Part shown: in pieces, positions 37,742 to 50,600 of the stretch
Numbering within the stretch: position 1 is the first letter of the stretch
How the letters are laid out: every line of letters begins with the position of its first letter
From: Phoronis australis
Lineage: Eukaryota > Phoronida > Phoronidae
DNA length: 64,000 nucleotides
Assembly: GCA_002633005.1 (NCBI GenBank)
Contig: NMRA01000330.1
Coordinates: 372,001 to 436,000, forward strand
Direction of reading: 5' to 3'
Notes under the pieces: model-generated
Told to the model about the DNA's origin: nothing
The model's input: only the letters and a program-made list of their open reading frames with translations
Databases searched by the model: none
Translations under genes and position numbers: made by a program

Positions 37742-37891
37742 GCGAACATTTTGTCCCGTCAGCACGCCATCGGTTAGCAGAAGGTCCTGGGTGTGAGTTC
37801 TGGTTGGGGGTAGAAATATTTTCGGACTCATAGTCATTAGGTCACGTGATGAGACCAAAAAGATGGCGTTCCGACGGGACAAAATGTTGGC
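37742..37891. mobile_element. 150-bp MITE-like element with 19-bp terminal inverted repeats
   Basis: Left GCGAACATTTTGTCCCGTC and right GACGGGACAAAATGTTGGC match in 18 of 19 paired positions. The interior includes GGTGTGAGTTCTGG, which is B-box-like. No clear target-site duplication. Probably transcribed in the NIDO 3' untranslated region. Confidence 0.65.
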
Positions 37892-38001
37892 AACATATTT
37901 CCACTACTCACTGAAAAAGATATATTTATAAATGCATGTACATACGTTGTGTGTATGGAAATAGTTGATGGTGTGCACTACATCTTCTGGTTAAAACACG
38001 G

Positions 38002-38007
38002 AATAAA
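38002..38007 (+). terminator. Polyadenylation signal AATAAA for the NIDO gene
   Basis: First AATAAA found downstream of the stop codon, about 490 nt beyond it, followed by a T-rich stretch. It would place the inverted-repeat element 37742-37891 inside the 3' untranslated region. Confidence 0.5.
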
Positions 38008-38507
38008 GCTTTTTGGTGAGTCATAACATTTAAAATATCTTTACAGTGGAAACCGTTTTGAACAAAACAAAGAATGAAATTGAAATGATGGTAACTTGTA
38101 TGAGACTAAACACGAACGTCACGGCTCTGTATTAATAGTGGTGAATTCACCAACTACGTCTCTTTTAAAACTACACTTGTTCTGCTGCAGTAACACAACG
38201 TTAATGGTATATTCAGTTCATTATGCGTGAGGTACAGTCACTTATAACGACTAAAGAATAAAATATACAAGAAATAAAACATGTTCCTATTTACATCAAT
38301 GACTGCAGATCTTTTTGAGCGACACCTGTAGTTGTAAGTGTCTGGCACGTTTCTAATAATAAATAAATATTAAAAACAATAAGAAAAAAACTCAATACAT
38401 CTGGCACCGGATGTCATATAAAGCTTCGTGATGTCATTTCCTCAGAAATGGCTAATATCTGCCGTAAACGCATGATCACACGCATGCGTAATTATGGTTC
38501 CTACACA

Positions 38508-38638
38508 TCATGGTCGTTCGCCTGCGTTGCAAAGTCCGCAAGAACGCTCACAGTTCTTCTGCATATACTGAGGGTAGAGCTCACAAGCCTTGTTTGCAGC
38601 CCAGTTCTTACAATTTTCCTGTTTGTCAACACACACAT
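38508..38638 (-). CDS. Astacin-ShK terminal exon: last ShK domain and stop
   Basis: Encodes VCVDKQENCKNWAANKACEL and on to CGLCNAGERP with TGA at 38508-38510. A complete ShK module; no transmembrane segment or GPI-type tail follows, so the protein is secreted. Confidence 0.88.
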
Positions 38639-41600
38639 CTGAAATCAGTGAGAAACGGGTTTATATTATTTGTCGATGGATGAAAAGTGTAGCAGTGCAA
38701 ACCGCCGCACGCCATGCATAAACACTTCAAAATAGTAAGCTTCAATAAAAGCATACTCTTAGTAGAATACGAATTTGGGTAATAGTCCCGAAGGAATTCC
38801 GCATTTTGAGAACCAGTTTTCTCCACTGAGTATCTGCTATCAAACTGGTTCTCAAAATTCGGGATTCCCGAATTTCAGACAAAAAGGAAGAAAATTTTAC
38901 ATAAGCGCGACATTTGGTGTAACGAATTTATAAACTAAGTGATAACGAATTATAAAGAACAAGTTGAAATGACGCCGGTTGACTCACCTGCAACACACTG
39001 TTCACAGGCCAAAGGGCAATTTTTCAACATGTAGTCGCGACTGGAAATACAAGAACCCGCCTTCGCCCAGCCAACGCATTCTTTTCGCTTGTCGACACAG
39101 TCTGTAAAGGATAAGAGGAAATTCAATGAATATGTCCCTTATAAGGTTCGCTCTGGCTGCTATCATATGAGACATCAAACCCATAGTTATTCAGAGAAGA
39201 GTCTGAACATGGGAATATAGACCTTACTATGAATTTTGTTACCTTTAAACAAGACTAAAGGTGTTCAACTGTCATTAGTTAACGTCGAACGTATGATGGC
39301 GGCATCATTCTGTGGACCACTCATGGCAAATCCAGAGTGCGAGATGTTCTACTAATGTTGTATGAACAAAAACTCAATTGATGACAAAACAGCAGGATAA
39401 AATTTCCAACTTTTCCGCTTTTCAATTGATTACGGGAGCAAGTTCATCGTTTTAGATTTCACACAGAACAAGTCAGAAAACAATTCATTACCTTCACCGC
39501 TTGTGGTTTTATTTTTCCCGCCACTGTCGCCGCCGTTGTTATCACCGCCGTTGTCACCGCCATTATCGCCGCCACCTTGGTTGCAGACCTTGCACGATTT
39601 CTTACAATACAGGTGCATATAACCAGGGTTCTGGTTGCATTGGTTGTGCGCCGCCCAGTCGGGACAATATTCGTTCTCGTCCTTACAGTTGTCATCTGAC
39701 GGAAAGAGAAAATTTCATCTTATGTCGACAGCCGTACGCTGATTGCCGGTGTGTGAACTAAATGTGATGCACGAACATAATGTCTCAGTAAACACAAATC
39801 CATGAGACTGCTTTTTCTCTCTTACGAAAAAAATAGTAATTTGTCAGATCTTATCGATGGAAATAAAACGATGTCCTAAACACGATAAAAGATTTTATAC
39901 TTGAACCAATAGTAACGACAGATGTATTTATGATTCGGTAAGAAGCTATTCCTATGTACTATACGTACACTTGATATTTTGTTTTCTTGGCCGTTTATCA
40001 TCTAATGGACTTTCGTAATTACTACACACCCAGGTGCCGCTAGGCAAACGCAGAGGTGCTTGAAATTTACCTATTACCACAAAGTAAAAGTGACAGAAAA
40101 AAAGGATCCGGATGGGACATCGCAGGGTCTCCTATGGATCCGCGATTGCCGCAACACATTTCAAGAAGATCATGCGACTAACTACACACTCACCGGTCTT
40201 GTCTCCCTCGTCACAGAGTTTGCAGGATTTTTGGCAGAACGCCTTCATCCACTGTGGATTAGATTGGCATTGTCCTACGGAGGCCCAGTTTTCGCACTCT
40301 TGTTCATTTGAATGCAGATTTTTGCCTATGAAGTTAAAGACACTTAGTTCGAGTTCAGTAGGACAGGAGAGAGAGAGAGAGAGTTCGACCACGGAACACA
40401 ATCCTCAACCTAAATATTTAGAAGAGCCCTTAAGCTGACCAATGCCTGGATGAGCTGAGTGTAAGGGAAACCATTTAGGCACGCGCGTGAACGGTACTGG
40501 AGCTAACGCTTCCAAATTGACTCCAGACCAAGTCCGGGGGGTCTTTGTTAATGTTTCACGTTTTGGAATAACATGAGCCCTTGCACCCCCTGTGTACGAC
40601 ACCATCGGACACGGAACTTTCGAATAATTCAATGGACTTCTTACTCATCTCTTATTCGCTAAGTTGAACCGAATACGGAAAAAGGAGTATACCATATCAG
40701 GAAAACAATTTTAAGCGCATTTCAAAATGTATAGAATTTCAGCTATTCATTTACTTTACACATTTAAGAGATGGTCAGCAATTTTAAGGTCAAAACATAA
40801 TTTTTTGAAGCTTCTCGACTAGTGATGAAGACCCATTGCCAACCAAGACATACTTACAGATATTGGCATCTTTTCCACATTTGGCGCAGGCCTTATAGCA
40901 CTCTCTGTTCATGAAGGATGGGTTTCTCTCACACTCGCCGCCAGCCGCCCAGGCTGAGCAGTCTTTGTCGCCTCCGGCCCATTTATTTACGCACTCTCTT
41001 GGTTTCTCTGTGGTTGGGACTGGGGTGGTCGTAACTATCGCTGGCTTCGTGGTGGTAGGCCTATCTTCGCTTCCACACCTAAATGTAAAGTTTCAATTCA
41101 ATATCTAAGTTATAGGCCGGGTAATATCAAGTTCAAATATGAAATTAAAGATTCGCACTTCATGCGAACGCTAACGTTACAAAATACGAGAAAATAAAAC
41201 TGATTGTAACCGCCGCAGGAGAACAAATAAAATATGTAATGTAAAGGACTTTTGCTATCGTAAATAATACCAAAAACAATCCCCAGACTTCTGGTGTACC
41301 CCTAACTTCTCCAATGACTTGTTCTTTATGATCACTGGAGAAAAATGGGTACGAGTGAAAGCAATTTTTATCAATGTTTTACACACAAAATCGCCTTTTA
41401 CATCGTATAACAAAGTTAAAGGCGATACTGACCAAAACGGGGAACGAGATAATAAGTCTGATTGCTTTTTGATGTTTCGAGTACTTATTTAAAATAGATT
41501 AAATGAATTCCCCTATATAACAGTCTCTGGAGATGCACCAACAAAATGGCAGGCGAAAATCACTTGTCATGAACTTATAAAACAGCCAACAACGCAAATA

Positions 41601-44600
41601 CACAGTTCAAAGAGGGCTGAGATTAACAAAATGTTCTTAAATGGTGATAAATCTCTCGATTCACGAAACTCTTAAGACCCGTGTTAGGAACTAGTGAAAC
41701 CAATTTCAAGAAAAGTGTCTTAATTGGCTGTGTGTTACTATACTTACACGCACTCTTTCCTGCAGTTACTCAACATAAAGGCTGCGTTGGAGACGCAGTG
41801 ATCTTCAGCAGCGAACGCCGCACAGTCTGCGTCAGCCGCTACGTTCTTACATCGCTTGCCTTTGCAGATAGTTTCACCACAGGAGAGTCTACAGTTCTTC
41901 ATCATCCATTCCGGGTTAGTGTCGCACTGGCCAGCCCCAGCCCACACAAGACATTCGTCACGTTTTTCGTGAATATCCTCGCAAACCCCTGGCCTGGGAG
42001 TCGGCAGCTGGCGACATCCGCAAGACTTGTTGCAATTGGCCAACATCCACTCCATGTTGTTCTTACATTCTCCTTCAGCAGCCCATTTGTTACACTGGGC
42101 ATCATTCTTGTAGAAGTTCTTACATTGGTCCTTGTCCCCGCCGCCGCCGCCGCCGGTTGTTTTGCACCCGCAAGACTTATTACAGTTGACTAACATCCAC
42201 AATGGATTGTTTGTACACTCACCCTGCTTAGCCCAGGCGTCACATTCTATAGTGCTGGAATGCTTATTTCTACACGCGTCACCTCCGCCACTCGTTTCAT
42301 TCTTTTTACAAAGTCCGCATGATCGTCTGCAGTTGTTCGCCATCCATACAGGATTCTTTTCACACTCCTTCGCCGAAGCCCAGATATCACACTGACTACT
42401 GTCCTTATAAGTATTCTTACACACCTTATCACCATCTCCAGAATCCTCCCCGCAGCCACAAGACTTCTTGCAGTTCTTCAACATCCATGTCGGGTTTGTT
42501 TTGCATTCGCCAGACTTAGCCCAGTTATCGCATTTCGCGGAATCGTAAAAATTCCGGCACTTCCCGTCAACACCCGTATCGTTGCTGCATCCGCACGACT
42601 TTTTGCAGTTCGCCAACATCCACGAGGGGTTACTTGAGCATTCACCTTGCAGAGCCCAAGCATCACACTCGGCGGAATCGTGGACGTTTCTACACTTCCC
42701 ATCATCTCCACCCCCATTTCCGTTCTGGTTAACGCATCCGCACGACATGTTACAATTGACAAGCATCCATTTTGGGTTGGCTTTACACTCTCCGTTTTTA
42801 GCCCAGTTGTCACATTCAGCAGTGCTGTGTAGGTTAGTACAGTTCTTTGCTCCACCGTTACCATCCCCACATGACCCGCATGACTTCTTACAGTTCACTA
42901 ACATCCATGAAGGATTTGTCTTACACTCCCCCGCTTTAGCCCAGCCAGCGCACAGTGCGTCGTTGTGCTTGTTCTTGCATTCGCCACTATCGCCGCCGCC
43001 GGCGACGCAGCCGCAAGACTTATTGCAGTTCTTCAACATCCACTCGGCATTAACTTCACATTCCCCGGCTTTAGCCCAGTTGTCGCATTTTGTGCTGTCA
43101 TATGTATTTTTGCACTTGCCTCCGTCGCTCCCGCCACCGTTATTTCCGCCCCCACAGACGCCGCAAGCCACCTTGCAATTTTTCAACATCCAAGTAGGGT
43201 TGTTTTTACATTCCCCAGTTTTAGCCCATGCGTTACACTCCTCACTGTCATGAAGGTTCTTGCAATCGCCATTATCTCCGCCATCGATAGATTTGCAACC
43301 ACATGACTTGTTGCAGTTTTTCTGCATCCAATCCGGGTTCTTTTCGCACTCACCCTTGGCAGCCCAGTTGTCGCACTCTCCGCTGCTATGGACGTTCTTA
43401 CACGCATCTTTGTCACCTCCACCATCCTCACCACAGCCACACGATTTCTTGCAGTTGACTAACATCCACGTGGGATTAGCTTTACATTCGCCACTCTTCG
43501 CCCAAGCAGCACACTCGGCAGTGTCGTGGACATTTTCACAGTCACCCTCTGTGTCAGCGAAACATAAGATTGCATTAGGACATGATTAGTGACTTTGCAG
43601 AAGTGTTCTAATTAATAATTTGAGCACCATAAACTTGAATATCTTTCGAAGTGACGCTACAGATTTGATTGATTTCCCCCGTCATCAAGTCTAAAATGTC
43701 GATTGTTAGGAGAAAGACAAATTTCTATGATTACAGGTGGTTTCTCATATAAAGAGATTAAGTTTGTAAGCACGAGGATTAAAAGAACTGGAGGTAAACA
43801 CAATTTTGTCATTGGCTTGAAACGCAAATAAGTGCAAAACCCGATGTTGACATGTTGATAGCACTGTCAATTTTGGTAGACGGAAAATATAAGGCATGGA
43901 ATGAAATACGCGCGTTTCTTCACAGCAGACATATTTTACAGGTACATAATTCTTTATTCTAGGAATCTACATGGAACCTTAAAATGATCAATGGCACGTA
44001 CCCTCGTCCGTGTCTCCGTCTCCGTCTCCCTCGCAGCCAGAACAAGCCTTGTGGCAATTTGGTTTCATCCATGTCGGGTTGGCGGCACACTCGCCAGATG
44101 ACGCCCAGTCCTTACACTTTTTATCGTTGCCATATTTGTTGACGCAAGGGACCTTAGGTTCAGGCACGTCTAAAACGGAACCGAAAATTGTTCAATGTGG
44201 CGCGCCTTCCAGTCATGACACATTTTTCATTAAAAATCACGTGGTAGGTTACTGTTAACAAGACATTTGAGACACAGGTTCGAATTGTAAAAACCTTAAA
44301 ATGTAAATTCTGCTATGTTATCAATGTAATGTTTAAAATCAAACTGTCATACTAAGATAGCCATACTTATGTAAGAACATTTTAACGAAACTTGCTGAGG
44401 TTGATTTTCCGATGACAATGTCTGTCCAATACTCACCAGAACAAATACTCGACTTGCATGCTTTTTCACAGTTTGGCAACATCCAATTTGGGTTGATGTG
44501 GCACTCGCCTTCTTTCGCCCATTGATCACACTTAGCATTGTTTGAGTATTTGTTCAGGCAGTCGCCCCGTGGGCACACAGCCTGTGAACACGCCTCGCGA

Positions 44601-47600
44601 CAGTTACTCAGCATCCACGCGGCGTTAGTCAGGCACTCGCCATCAGTCGCCCATTTTTGGCATTCCCTGTCCTTAGGATGAAGATTTTTGCATCCAACTA
44701 GAAAAAATTAAACAGTCTCATATTTTAGTTTGAGGAAATGTTATTGAAAATCACACAGTTTAGACTGTTAATATATTTTAAAGCAATACGAGTGTAAATT
44801 ATTTGAACATGATACGGTGGTGATTAGCGTATTTTTTCAAAATAATGTGCAGTCTTGTCATTAATAATTTAAACACGATATTTGTGTTGTTGTTTATGAT
44901 ATTGACAATGATAAGAGTGCTGGTGTTGATATTTTTTGAAAACGATAAACTTGTGTTTAGTAATGATTTTAACTGATACGGGCACGCTTGTTTTAAACAA
45001 TAATTGTGACAACAATACGACTTTGGTAGTTAAAACACTAAAAGTCGGGATTGACTCAGTTTCGCTGTAAATATTTTGAAACGAAACATTTGTCTTCACT
45101 AAGGTGTATTGCCAGATTATTATAAACATATTTTAGGAATTATTAATTTGAAAATTTTTATGCATTACAAAGTATTTTTGTAAAGTCTATCTCAATACAC
45201 AGAACTAAACTATTGTGACTGTTGGATTTTCCAACAAACGTCGATCCTTGCGTCAAAATCTCACACTACGTGAATTTTAATGACGATTAGTGCTATATTG
45301 TAACCATCAGGCCTACTCGTTAAGAAAGCCGGGGATTGTCGGTTCAGTAGAATCCGTGACTACTGTTGCAAGTAAAACTAACATCGTTGTCATGCAAACC
45401 TACACTAGTTATTCAAATTATAGCAAAGTAATGCACACGAATAAATAAAGCTGTAGATTTATCTCCCCCGTAGTTTTATCTCCAATTTTCAAACTCACAT
45501 CCTGGTATATTTCCACACCTTCCACACGCCTTTTTGCAATTCTTATTCATGAAATCCGGGTTACTGTCACACTGGCCCACCGATGACCATGCGTAGCACT
45601 CAGCCTCGTCTTCGTGCAAGTTGACGCATTTTTCGTCTGCTTCGCACGTTTGGCAGGATTCGCGACAATTGGCCAGCATCCAATGCTTGTTCTTGCGACA
45701 TTCTCCGTTTATCGACCAAATTTTACACTGTTTCTTGTCATACAAGTCCACGCAATCTTCTACAATGACAAATATTTTTGATTGAAATATTTTCTCAATA
45801 TAAGAATGAACACTGGGTACACTAGTCTCAATTAATTAGAATCTAGTTATGACGATGACAACGACAATACTAACATAGTAAAACATAGAATTTGGAAGTG
45901 GTTTGAATTGACCAGCTTTCAGTGATTACATCACTTTGTGACGAATCGAAACTTGTAACTTAGTTGATATGAAAAATGACTCGGTACAAAATGCGGTATT
46001 AATTGCTTTCGCGACCACTGACACTTCTGTCTTCTGAGTGGCTAAAACGCAACACAATGACTTCCGTTATCAGATGACGTAAACCGTTTCGTTTTAGCCG
46101 CCCAGACGACAGAGGCCACGACGAAGAAAACAGATGACTGAATTTTTGTCGACGGTGAATTATTGTAAATGACTGAGTGTGATGACGAGAAGAATAATGC
46201 TTACTCGGGTTCTTGTCGCACCAACCGCACGCCTGAGGGCACTTGACTAACATCCATGCCGGAGACGCGGTACACTCTCCCGCGTAAGCCAAAGCTTGGC
46301 ACTCTTCTCGTCCATGTGGATTTGGGCAGTTACCTAGACACATAAGGCAAAAAAAATATGACACGAACGAAAACATAGTTCAGAAGCAAATGACGTAAAA
46401 AAGTGGATGAAAAGTTTGCACTCAGTGACTCCTGTTGGTCGAAAGTGTGAGAGAATGTTTACTGGCTGTCTCATTTTTAAAAGTTTAGGGTGGGATTCAC
46501 TGCTCATGTTGAACTTTGCACGTGGTCCAGGTAGACTTAGGAAATTCTTGAAACTCACCTTTCCCCAAAGTTCTGTTTCCACTGAAGTCTATGCCACACT
46601 TTCCACACGCCTTCCGGCAGTTCGGGATCATCCAAATGGGATTCAGTGTGCACTCTAAATCTTTGGCCCACTTGGCACATTTAGCGTCGTCGTGTTTGTT
46701 AAAACAGTCTGAAAGCATCGCACGCATGCAGCGTAAGAATTCATGGTTTACAGTAAGAATTCCTCAATAATCCTTCTGCTCAAAGTTGCTAGAGAAAGTT
46801 TTGGCCAATATGGAGCGAAAAGGTGTCACGCATTACAAATCCATCGCCCATATTATGGTGTCTTTAGTGCTATGCAATTACAAAGGCATATAGTGGATAA
46901 AACGTTAGGGTGGTAAAACCGTTAAAAGACAAATTTAAGTGTTCAAGTTTACGTTTGTGTTGCTTGCTAAGTGTAGAAAATACACATGCACCCATTCTGT
47001 TGTGGAAGAATAAACATTATCATTTCGGTTGTTGTCGTTTGAAATTAAAAAAAATCCAACTTACTAGCGTCAGGTCCGCTTCCTCCACCGACCTGGCAGC
47101 TATCCGTGCCGTCTTTGCAGAGACATCGGCAGTTTTTGTCCACGATGCCGCCATTATTGCATCTGATGTTTTTAGGACAATGAGCTGCCAACATGAATGA
47201 AGTGAATAAATATTAGCGACGCGAATAAGCCGACTTGCATGATGAGCAAGATTTCGATTTTTGTTTATATATCACCGTCAGAACATTTACGTTGGAGAAA
47301 ATAATGCGTTGGCGTCATTTTACGTAGGATCAATTACAACAGAACGGTACAACAACTTAATTTTGCAGCAAAACTGTTTGGGCACATGGAAAACGGAATG
47401 AAAAAATGAATTGGAAACCTAATCTTTTAAGTGCATTATTTTGTCTGGTCTTCGCAATCTTGCAGTTACAATATGTACAACGAAAACAGCCAAAATTTTC
47501 AGTTTTTCAATCTCCTAGAAGAAATGGACGGCACAGTGTGTCCGGATGTAAACTCACCATTGCACTTGTATAGTTTGTTAACAATCTTGATGTCAGAAAA

Positions 47601-50600
47601 GGCCAACTCCTTTTTGAAGACTGTGCCTATTGTGTGTTCTTTGGACTTGTCTTTAGCGTGGATGGTCTGCGATACGCCGTCCTTTGAAAACGCCTGAAAG
47701 TGACATGTAAGTCATCACGTGATTGCTAATGGGTGTCCACAAATGAGCAAATGAGAGACCTAGGGTGGCACTGAACATTTAGGCTACGTCCGTGGCCAAT
47801 ATGCAATGCCAAAATATTAAAATCTAGACGTAGGCCAGGGTGAAAGGGTGATGAGTCCATTGACAAGGCAAACCCCTGTGAGAACTGTTCTGTGCCCGCT
47901 AGAGGACACTGACCGCGGCTCTTATGGCCGGAAAAACGTGGAGGACTCACCAACATCTAAGAAAATACGAAGTGACTGCATTCCATTGCAACAATTTTCC
48001 TTCTCACGATTGTAAGTTTCAAATGTGGTTACGGTTGGATTTTCAACTATTTTGTTTCGTGGACAAACCGATGTGTTATACCAGCGGCGCAGGTGCCTTT
48101 GTTTTACTTTTCAACCGTTGTCTCTTGGGCAAACGGAACTTCAAAAGCCGACAGGAGAGTTTCTTTATAAAGTCACAGAGTTGCGTGCCACTTCAGAAAC
48201 TTACCGTTATACCATAATGCATTACGCTTGATAGTTCATACTCCACGTCACGACTATCTATCTGTTTATCCGGGTATTTGTCGAACCATTGCCGCCACTC
48301 GGGTTTCACGTTGTCTAACTGTATAGTGATGTAGTCGTCTCTCTGTGGTAGTTGATGTTCGTGCACCAGTCCTAGCGCGTGACCGATTTCGTGTAAGTAA
48401 AGCCCTTTCTGCAAGTGTAATGAAAGTTTCGTTGACTACTTATCGTTTTCGTAGTAGCTTGCAATTTTGCTATTATGATTAAAAACATAGACAGATATAA
48501 CTAGGTAAATTCAAAGTTTTATAATTATTTCTTTAATTAGACACCAGGGATTCAGCATATACATCTGCTGACTTTTTCAACCACCCGCACAGGCTGTTGT
48601 AAATCATATTTGTTTGTAAGCACACATCCCCATAAAACGCATGTCGCAGAGAACCGCAATAAACACTGAATCTGAGACGAGCGTGATTCTCTACGATTTC
48701 ATGTTTATGTAGTTCCTATGGTTGAGGCGCTTTTACATTTTACGCGGTTGGATAAACTAATTTGTCTGTGACATACATATCTGCATCCAGGTGCTTCCAA
48801 GTTTAGTGCCTGGGGTCCAATACTGGCGTTGCCTAGCAACGAATTACACCCAATCCCATTCTGGAAGCGCACGTAGTGAACGTCATCGTCAGTCGCCTCT
48901 CTGAACTTGACACAAGTAAAGTGCTCCCACTCGTCCATAGCCAGACGGATGATGGCACGATCTTTTTGACCTGAAAACACGCCGAGAACTTTACATAACG
49001 AATATAAGGAAATTGTGGGCTCTAAGGACAATGTACAATGTGAACAGATTATGAATATTGTACCATTACCCATAACATGGTGGTGAGACAGTACTGGTAC
49101 GCACCGTCGGAATAAGTTGTGCTACGGAACACGATGCTTTCTGTTTCTTACCTCAGAGGTTGCTTCATTCATTGCATTCAGTGCGCATTCATCGCGTAGA
49201 TTTTTGAAATAGATATAGGGTATCAGATTACTTGAGGCATTGCATTAGAACATGTCAGAAGGGCAATCGCCAATCTAACTTCGTAAATGTCGAACTATCA
49301 TGGCATTGGAAATCATGACAAAGGCGCCAATGATGCGTATGAAAATAATCGTTTTCTCTTCCGATTTCTGCAGTTGATTTCGCCGATGCTTAACGACTGA
49401 CAATGCATTAAAATCATCATAAATTTGACTCACTAAAATCCCATGGCACCAATTTGTACGGCATTGTGGCATTTCGCCAGAGATTGGCTTCGTCCCGATA
49501 GGCGTGGCGGCGCAAACGTAGCGGACGACTGAAAAACATTTCTGACAATGAAAATAACACAAGGCGTAAAACGACTAACACTTACAGTCAATCACTTGAT
49601 AAAAGTCTGTGTTATTTCACTGATAATTCAATAAACCAATCAGACATTAATGTTTTGTTTCTCAATTTAAAACATATTTTGTTAAAAAGTGAGGTCATGA
49701 AATCTATACATTTACATGAAGGCCTACATGAAGGAGAATGCCACATAGTGTGAATGTGACATGCGCAGTAAGCTACCAAGGGGACACATTTACCTCCGCT
49801 TTGGGTAAAGTCTGCGGAACTGAAGGGGCGACAACACCATATCGAACTCTGCTAGCTGCCCGTCTAGTTTTGTGAGAGGCGGCGGCCCGCCGTCATCACT
49901 GGCTTCTGCAAAATTAGAAGCCCATTGGATTAGTAACAGTTATACGCTAATCATTGCCAAGATGACTAAGAATAAGTTGCAAGCATAACATTATGCACTT
50001 ATTACACTGTGCTTGTCATTTCTAGAGAATTTTCTACATCTTACTCGGAGTTAGTCGATGTACTTAGACAAAAGATTCTATATTTTCAAACACTGGAACG
50101 TTGAACATTCAGTTGCGATTCATTGCGCGGTTTATCAAATACGCACAAGAACACAGGTCGCCTACTAAACTTGTTGTTACTGGGCTAATTAAACTCACGT
50201 AGAAATCTTAGAAATACATGCCAACAATGACAGCAATTAATAAACGTTTTCAGATGACGTATGATCAACCACAAATTAAACTCACATAGAAATCTTGGGA
50301 ATACATACCAACAATGTCAGCAGTAAACGTTTTACATGTAGATGACGCATGATTTGCACAATCACTTACCCAGAGATCTCTGCAGTTGTTCATAAATAAG
50401 TTGGTCCATAGTTTTAGTTGTGAACTCTTCACTTTCAAGAAGGCTAATCATTGACGGGGATTTGTTGAACGGCAACGATTCTATTGGCAAGATCTGAAAA
50501 TAAATGCAAATATTTCATTCATAGCGTCAAGCATTTTAATGCACGATTTTTGCACCTTATTTTAGTTACATTACAATGAAGGGTTTAAAGTAGGTATTGG

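Larger units (their letters stand above)
37512..38507. other. Tail-to-tail spacer between NIDO and astacin-ShK genes
   Basis: Holds the NIDO 3' untranslated region, an inverted-repeat element at 37742-37891 and AT-rich sequence. I found no canonical polyadenylation signal for the minus-strand gene in this stretch. Confidence 0.6.

Noticed and set aside
39501-39761. Plus-strand frame rich in Arg, His and Cys
   Set aside because: Antisense of the Gly/Asp/Asn spacer in exon 39492-39695.
41681-42193. 170-residue plus-strand frame
   Set aside because: Also antisense to the ShK exon and crosses its splice donor; no recognisable domain.
42582-43253. 223-residue plus-strand frame rich in His, Leu, Pro and Ser
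   Set aside because: Exact antisense of the tandem ShK exon; its periodicity comes from the Cys-rich repeat on the minus strand, which has splice sites, domain matches and consistent phase.
49275-49562. 95-residue minus-strand frame over astacin exon 4
   Set aside because: Wrong frame: the spliced astacin frame here gives the dibasic site and mature N-terminus, and this frame does not.
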